NCBI GenBank assembly: GCA_001515955.1
Contig: LOES01000183.1
Span: 1-19,784, forward strand
Length of the DNA stretch: 19,784 bases
Origin: Clostridia bacterium BRH_c25
GTDB lineage: Bacteria; Bacillota_A; Clostridia; Lutisporales; Lutisporaceae
Direction: 5' to 3'
Position numbers and translations under genes: made by a program. Below the pieces are notes generated by a model, which was not told where the DNA came from, did not search any database, and worked only from the letters and a program-made list of their open reading frames with translations. Below are positions 15,468 to 19,784 of the stretch, piece by piece; within the stretch, counting starts at the first letter, position 1, and each line of letters opens with the position of its first letter.

Positions 15468-15638
15468 GTGAGTATCATACTTATCATACATGAGCTAAAT
15501 GTTAAGACAATGATGAGCGATAGGATGAATCTGAATATTAGTAAGGGAGATTCCTATCGCTTTATAAATAATAATTTTCCAAAGCTAATATTTAGGACAT
15601 CAGGTACTAACATAATAAAGGAGGTCAGCAATGAGTAA
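15468..15638 (+). CDS. Possible small protein or leader ORF between the racemases (56 aa)
   Basis: A GTG at 15468 lies 9 nt after AGAGGTG (15452-15458) and opens a 56-residue frame ending TAA at 15636-15638, which overlaps the next gene's ATG by 8 nt. The product is polar, starts with a short hydrophobic stretch (VSIILIIHEL) and matches nothing I recognise. Inside it a 10-bp stem, AGCGATAGGA (15516-15525) with TCCTATCGCT (15552-15561), could form. The stretch may be a translated coupling peptide, or simply a structured spacer with a chance frame. Confidence 0.3.
   Translation: MSIILIIHELNVKTMMSDRMNLNISKGDSYRFINNNFPKLIFRTSGTNIIKEVSNE
15516..15561 (+). other. 10-bp stem-loop in the gap between the two racemase genes
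   Basis: AGCGATAGGA (15516-15525) and TCCTATCGCT (15552-15561) are exact complements around a 26-nt loop, about 70 nt upstream of the second racemase's start. The sequence after it (TTATAAATAATAATTTT) is AT-rich without a clean T tract. It might attenuate or process the message. Confidence 0.5.
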
Positions 15639-16380
15639 AATACTTTGGATTAATCCCCTTGGAACAAATATTTATGATGATCCAATAAAAAAAGGGCTGC
15701 TTAATATTAAGCAAGAAAATACCCAAGTGGATGTAGTTTCCCTTGAAGGTGGATCCACTCACTTAGAATACAGATATTATGAGGCATTAGTAGTACCAGA
15801 GGTTTTGAAAATAATAAGAAAAGCTGAACAAGATAAATATGATGCAGCCATTATAGGATGTTTTTATGATTTAGGGCTTTATGATGCGAGACAAATAGTT
15901 GATGGTATGGTTATAGCTGCACCGGCTGAGGCTAGTGCATATCTTGCAGCAACACTTGGATACAAATTTTCTGTGATTGTAACTGAAGATTTGGTTATAC
16001 CACAAATGATGAGTAACTTCGAAGTTTATGGTATAAAAAATAAAGTTGCCTCTTTTAAATCATTGGGAATGGGAGTACATGATCTTCGAGCTAATGAAAG
16101 TGAAACAATAAGAAGAATAAAAGAAAAGGCTAAAGAGGCGATAGAAAACGATTTAGCTGAGGTTATTATCTTAGGTTGCACTTTGCAGTTTGGATTCTAT
16201 AAAGAAATTCAAGAGTATATAAATGCACCTGTCATTGATCCAATTATTTCCTCCTTTAAATATGCAGAATATTTGGTAGAATTGAAAGAAAGATTTGGTT
16301 GGCTTCATAGTAAGGTATACAGTTATAAATCCCCACCTATTATGGAATTAAAGGAATTCGGATTATACCGAATTGTTTAG
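15631..16380 (+). CDS. Asp/Glu/hydantoin racemase superfamily protein (second, divergent copy)
   Basis: The 249-residue protein has the paired-cysteine layout with Cys77 in AAIIGCFYDLGLYDAR and Cys183 in EVIILGCTLQFGFYKE. The opening ILWINPLGTN and the C-terminal APVIDPIISSFKYAEYL are like hydantoin racemases. It differs clearly from the preceding racemase, so the pair is not a recent duplication, and the two may act on different intermediates or as unlike subunits. The ATG is set by a strong AAGGAGGT (15618-15625). A stem-loop follows its stop, then the permease gene. Substrate unknown; an amino acid, hydantoin or carboxylate racemase/isomerase role is inferred from the fold. Confidence 0.85.
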   Translation: MSKILWINPLGTNIYDDPIKKGLLNIKQENTQVDVVSLEGGSTHLEYRYYEALVVPEVLKIIRKAEQDKYDAAIIGCFYDLGLYDARQIVDGMVIAAPAEASAYLAATLGYKFSVIVTEDLVIPQMMSNFEVYGIKNKVASFKSLGMGVHDLRANESETIRRIKEKAKEAIENDLAEVIILGCTLQFGFYKEIQEYINAPVIDPIISSFKYAEYLVELKERFGWLHSKVYSYKSPPIMELKEFGLYRIV

Positions 16381-16409
16381 TTTCGCATCAATTTATAATT
16401 AATGCGGAA
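16381..16409 (+). other. Stem-loop between the second racemase and the permease gene
   Basis: Starting at the base after the stop codon, TTTCGCATCAATT pairs with AATTAATGCGGAA around a 3-nt loop, with one mismatch and one G-T pair. No T tract follows. This resembles a 3'-end stabiliser that would allow different levels of the upstream and downstream parts of the message. Confidence 0.5.
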
Positions 16410-16433
16410 TTCAGATATCAGGGAGGTGTAGTT

Positions 16434-17450
16434 TTGTTAAGATTTTTGCTAAAAAGGATATTTCTGGGTATATTTGTAATTATAGGGATATCGATGCTCA
16501 TTTTTATTTTATCTAGAATAGTACCGGGAGATCCGGCCCGTATGGCTTTAGGTCCAAGGGCTCCGGAATTTGCAGTGGAAGAATTGAGAAAAGAGATGTA
16601 TTTGGATAAACCTCTTCATGAACAATACTTATTTTGGGTGAGAGATGTATTGAAAGGTGATTTTGGCAAATCAATCAATTCCAAAAGGCCTGTAATTGAA
16701 GATGTTAAGCAGTTCCTGCCTGCCACTTTGGAACTGGCACTTTTTTCTGGTTTTATCATGGTTATAGCATCGCTATTATTAGGTATAATAGCGGCAAGTT
16801 TTAGAGATTCCTGGGTTGACAGTGCAATTAGAATTTTTTCTTATACTGGTATTGCCATACCAGCATTTGTAGTGGCCGTATTATTACTGCTTGTTTTCGG
16901 GTATTTGTGGCCTGTTTTACCGGTACTGGATCGTCTGAGTTCCGGGGTAATACCACCTTCTAGAATTACAGGTATGTATATTATAGATAGTATTTTAACG
17001 GGAAATTTTAAAACTGCATTAGATGCAGCATACCATTTGTTGTTGCCCGCATTAGCACTAGCTATTGGTCCCTTGTTTCAAGAGGCGAGAATATTGCGTT
17101 CCTCTCTCACGGATAACATGGGAAAAGAGTATATATCGGTTGCTACAGGTTATGGATTACCCAAAAGGGCGCTAATGGGAAAATATTTATTGAAGCCATC
17201 GGCTATCCCTGTAATAACTGTAATGGGCTTGGATTTCGCCTCTTTAATGGGAAATGCGTTTCTAGTCGAAAAAGTATTTAACTGGCCTGGTCTTTCAAGG
17301 TATGGTATTAATGCAATGCTTAATAAGGATTTGAATTCAATTAGTGCAGTTATTATTATAATTGGAGTGATTTTCTTAGTTGCAAATATACTTGTTGATA
17401 TTATTATGGCTTACCTTGATCCACGGATAAGGTTAGGGGGTAAAGAATGA
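16434..17450 (+). CDS. Peptide/nickel-type ABC transporter permease, DppB family
   Basis: The 338-residue membrane protein begins MLRFLLKRIFLGIFVIIGIS, the typical first helix of DppB/OppB proteins, followed by FILSRIVPGDPARMALGP. Further helices lie near residues 101-121, 138-160, 200-213, 258-278 and 304-325. The cytosolic EAA-type loop (about 229-255, KEYISVATGYGLPKRALMGKY) contacts the ATPases, and YLDPRIRLG ends the protein as usual. The TTG start follows GGGAGGTG (16421-16428). Its stop overlaps the start of the second permease by 4 bp, indicating coupling. It forms the transmembrane channel with the DppC-like protein. Confidence 0.93.
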   Translation: MLRFLLKRIFLGIFVIIGISMLIFILSRIVPGDPARMALGPRAPEFAVEELRKEMYLDKPLHEQYLFWVRDVLKGDFGKSINSKRPVIEDVKQFLPATLELALFSGFIMVIASLLLGIIAASFRDSWVDSAIRIFSYTGIAIPAFVVAVLLLLVFGYLWPVLPVLDRLSSGVIPPSRITGMYIIDSILTGNFKTALDAAYHLLLPALALAIGPLFQEARILRSSLTDNMGKEYISVATGYGLPKRALMGKYLLKPSAIPVITVMGLDFASLMGNAFLVEKVFNWPGLSRYGINAMLNKDLNSISAVIIIIGVIFLVANILVDIIMAYLDPRIRLGGKE

Positions 17451-18358
17451 TGATAAAAACCAATGATATAGAACCAAAAGCAAAACATGGATTTTTAAAA
17501 GAGTCTACGAAGAATAATTTAAGAATTTATAAGTATAATTTTTCCAAGAACAAGCTTTCAATATTAGGATTGATAATTGTACTTATATGTATAGGTTTTG
17601 CTTTGTTTGCTCCTTATATAACTCCATATCCACAACATGCAAAGGAGTTTGTCGATTTTAATAATGCAAGTCAGGCCCCTAGTCTAAAGCACCTATTTGG
17701 TACTGATGTTTTTGGACGCGACATTTTTACGAGGGTAATTTATTCTTTTCAAGGAGCCCTAATAATGGCAATAATTGTACTGGGTATATCTGTGCCTTTC
17801 GGAGTTTTCCTAGGGTTACTTGCCGGATACTATAACGGTAGTTGGATAGAAGTATTAATTATGAGGTTAACAGATGTTTTTCTAGCTTTACCTCCATTAA
17901 TACTGGCATTATCAATCGCATCTGTCTTAAAGCCTAATTTAACCAGTTCCATGATTGCGGTAACTTTAATGTGGTGGCCATGGTATACAAGACTTGTGTT
18001 TGGTATGGCAAACACAATAAGAAAAGAATATTTTGTTAAGATTGCAGAGCTCATTGGTGCTTCAAGACTGCATATATTATTTAGAGAAATTTTACCAAGT
18101 TGTTTATCGCCAATATTAACAAAAATGGCTTTGGATGTAGGTTGGGTTATTTTGATTGGCGCCTCATTGAGTTTTGTAGGTCTTGGTGAACAACCGCCTA
18201 ATCCTGCATTTGGTCAAATGGTTGCCGACGGTTCAAAATACATGCCTGACTTATGGTGGATGACAATATTCCCGGCACTGGGTATTGCATTTATAATATT
18301 GGGCTTCAACTTCTTGGGGGATGGCATTCGAGACATGTTTGACAGGGGGAGGCAGTAA
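17447..18358 (+). CDS. Peptide/nickel-type ABC transporter permease, DppC family
   Basis: The 303-residue protein has a cytosolic N-terminal arm, a first helix near residues 35-56 (KLSILGLIIVLICIGFALFA) and the DppC marks HLFGTDVFGRDIFTRVIYSF and RLTDVFLALPPLILAL. The EAA-type loop (REYFVKIAEL-type, about 185-215, ending GASRLHILFREILPSCLSPI) and LSFVGLGEQPPNPAFGQM follow. The C-terminus FNFLGDGIRDMFDRGRQ is the usual ending. Two ATGs, 17447 and 17450, are possible; both overlap the preceding stop. The first ATPase begins 2 bp after its stop codon. Confidence 0.93.
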   Translation: MMIKTNDIEPKAKHGFLKESTKNNLRIYKYNFSKNKLSILGLIIVLICIGFALFAPYITPYPQHAKEFVDFNNASQAPSLKHLFGTDVFGRDIFTRVIYSFQGALIMAIIVLGISVPFGVFLGLLAGYYNGSWIEVLIMRLTDVFLALPPLILALSIASVLKPNLTSSMIAVTLMWWPWYTRLVFGMANTIRKEYFVKIAELIGASRLHILFREILPSCLSPILTKMALDVGWVILIGASLSFVGLGEQPPNPAFGQMVADGSKYMPDLWWMTIFPALGIAFIILGFNFLGDGIRDMFDRGRQ

Positions 18359-18360
18359 AT

Positions 18361-19344
18361 ATGAATGATGCTATATTGAACATAAAGAATCTGAAAGTAT
18401 GGTATAACACATACAGAGGTTATGCAAAGGTAGTAGATGGAGTGAATTTCCATGTAGGAACAGGTGAAAAGGTAGGACTGGTAGGGGAATCCGGCTGTGG
18501 GAAAACTACTACTATGAAATCCGTACTGAGAGTTATCGATAGCAGCATAAACCATATACCGGAAGGTGAGATCCTTTATAGAGATAAAGACATCTTGAAA
18601 ATGAATTATAATGACCTGCAGCAGATAAGAAAGAAAAGCATATCAATGATATCCCAGGCGCCGTCAGCTGCATTAAATCCGGTATTTACCGTCGGAGAGC
18701 AGCTTCTTGACGTTATCAGGTATTCTGAACAATATAATAAGAAATCAGGTAAAAAGGATCTTATGGATATGGCTGTAAGTGCCATTAAAGATGTAATGAT
18801 TTCAGATCCGGAAAGAATTCTGAAGTCATATCCGCACCAATTAAGCGGAGGTATGAAGCAGCGTATATGCATAGCAATGTCACTGGTAACCCCCAGAGAA
18901 CTGCTCATAGCAGATGAACCGGGAACTGCTCTTGATGTTACTATCCAAGACCAGATACACAGACTTCTGAGAGCGTTGGTAGAGGAAAAGGGAAGGTCTT
19001 TAATTATGATAACTCATTCATTGGGTGTAGCTCGTGAATTAGTAGACAGGATTTATGTCATGTATGCCGGTAATATTGTAGAGGTAGCAAAAACAAAGGA
19101 TTTGTTCAGCAAACCGCTGCATCCTTATACCAAGGGATTGATGGAGTGTGTGCCGAGGCTTTCCGGCGGAGGTGTGACCACAGGAATATACGGGTATATT
19201 CCGAATTACATCAACCCGGCGCCCGGATGCAGATTTTGCCCCCGCTGCCCTGACGCAATGGACATATGTTCGAAAGAGAAGCCACAAACAATAGAAATAA
19301 GTGATGGACATAAGGTAGCGTGCTTTAAGTACACAAACAGTTGA
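18361..19344 (+). CDS. Oligopeptide/dipeptide ABC transporter ATPase, DppD/OppD family
   Basis: The 327-residue ATPase has Walker A GESGCGKTT (residues 42-50), Q-loop SQAPSAALNP (about 98-107), signature LSGGMKQR (161-168), Walker B LLIADEP (181-187) and switch His219 in ITHSLG. The C-terminal oligopeptide-transporter domain has Cys290, Cys293, Cys296, Cys303 and Cys321 in GCRFCPRCPDAMDIC; the usual family text is GCRFHPRC, so Cys293 replaces His. This cysteine cluster binds a [4Fe-4S] centre in some relatives. Another small change is ADEPGTALD where ADEPTTALD is usual. The start follows GGGGGAGGC. It energises the two permeases together with the next ATPase. Confidence 0.93.
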   Translation: MNDAILNIKNLKVWYNTYRGYAKVVDGVNFHVGTGEKVGLVGESGCGKTTTMKSVLRVIDSSINHIPEGEILYRDKDILKMNYNDLQQIRKKSISMISQAPSAALNPVFTVGEQLLDVIRYSEQYNKKSGKKDLMDMAVSAIKDVMISDPERILKSYPHQLSGGMKQRICIAMSLVTPRELLIADEPGTALDVTIQDQIHRLLRALVEEKGRSLIMITHSLGVARELVDRIYVMYAGNIVEVAKTKDLFSKPLHPYTKGLMECVPRLSGGGVTTGIYGYIPNYINPAPGCRFCPRCPDAMDICSKEKPQTIEISDGHKVACFKYTNS

Positions 19345-19370
19345 TATATTGCTTGTGAATAGTATTTATG

Positions 19371-19422
19371 AAGGGAGGCGCTTATCGGGATTACCCTTAT
19401 TCAATCCCGGTAGAAAAATATG
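19371..19422 (+). promoter_or_regulatory. Split ribosome binding site: Shine-Dalgarno and ATG bridged by a hairpin
   Basis: AAGGGAGG (19371-19378) is the only good Shine-Dalgarno before the ATG at 19420, but 41 nt separate them. Between them TTATCGGGATT (19382-19392) pairs with AATCCCGGTAG (19403-19413) around a 10-nt loop: 11 pairs, two of them G-T. Folding leaves 3 nt plus 6 nt, about 9 nt, the ideal spacing. An in-frame TAG at 19411 rules out an upstream start in this frame, and no ATG, GTG or TTG stands close to the Shine-Dalgarno. Confidence 0.6.
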
Positions 19423-19784
19423 AGTAAAGAGATAGTAACCATAAAGGATCTGAAAACTTATTTTCCAATAGATAAAACCAAATTTGTAAGAGCGGTTGAT
19501 GGGGTTAGCTTTAATATAAAAGAAGGGGAAATTATGGGCCTGGTTGGTGAATCCGGTTCGGGTAAAAGTACAATTGCATATACATTTATGGGCATGTACA
19601 AACAAAGCGGCGGAGAGATCGTTTTTAACGGGAAGACCATTACGACAAAAGACAATAAGCGTGATATGCTGTTCAAGAAGGATGCCCAGATTGTATTTCA
19701 GGACCCGGGCTCATCATTGAATCCATACCAGGATGTAAGACAGATACTTAGTTTGCCTCTTAAAGTGCATAAAATAGTATCTCA
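19420..19784 (+). CDS. Oligopeptide/dipeptide ABC transporter ATPase, DppF/OppF family (3' partial)
   Basis: From the ATG at 19420 the frame stays open to the window edge, about 121 residues. It reads EIVTIKDLKTYFP, the usual N-terminus, then VDGVSFNIKEGEIMGLVGESGSGKST with Walker A, and a Q-loop region IVFQDPGSSLNPYQDVRQIL. These are DppF/OppF features. The signature and Walker B motifs lie beyond the window. An in-frame stop at 19411-19413 fixes the start at or after 19420. It is the second ATPase of the transporter, 75 bp after the first, and its start is served by an unusual hairpin-spaced ribosome binding site. Confidence 0.92.
   Translation, partial: MSKEIVTIKDLKTYFPIDKTKFVRAVDGVSFNIKEGEIMGLVGESGSGKSTIAYTFMGMYKQSGGEIVFNGKTITTKDNKRDMLFKKDAQIVFQDPGSSLNPYQDVRQILSLPLKVHKIVS

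Overview
This 19.8-kb window looks like chromosomal DNA of a low-to-moderate G+C Firmicute, most likely a clostridial anaerobe. The support is strong AGGAGG-type ribosome binding sites, frequent TTG and GTG starts, an HPr with both His15 and the Firmicute regulatory Ser46, a mannose-family PTS and family-5 peptide transport genes. I cannot name the species.

Region 1 (1-795) is the 3' part of a GlcD-type FAD-linked oxidase gene that enters from the left edge.

Region 2 (796-8560) is an amino-sugar PTS operon on the + strand: a GntR/UTRA regulator, mannose-family IIB, IIC and IID, a single-domain SIS sugar-phosphate protein, IIA, a complete Enzyme I, HPr and N-acetylglucosamine-6-phosphate deacetylase (NagA). 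The whole phosphorelay from PEP to sugar is encoded in one gene string. No glucosamine-6-phosphate deaminase of the NagB type is present, so the SIS protein is the only visible candidate for a further sugar-phosphate step. Hairpins lie between IID and the SIS gene, between IIA and EI, and after nagA. The last is a strong terminator.

Region 3 (8579-19784) is an accessory catabolic and uptake locus. A PucR-type regulator on the - strand diverges from an M20 metallohydrolase. Then come an M29/NicX-like metal enzyme, a family-5 lipoprotein binding protein, two different two-cysteine racemases of the Asp/Glu/hydantoin racemase superfamily, two Dpp/Opp-type permeases and two ABC ATPases, the second cut by the right edge. 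Together these suggest uptake of a peptide-like or amide-containing compound, hydrolysis, and racemisation of the product. The substrate is not evident from the sequence, and this combination is the best candidate here for a poorly described system.

The most striking small-scale signal is at 19371-19422. The only good Shine-Dalgarno of the second ATPase gene lies 41 nt from its ATG, and a predicted 11-bp hairpin in between would bring the two to about 9 nt apart. No rRNA, tRNA, CRISPR array, insertion sequence or origin was seen.
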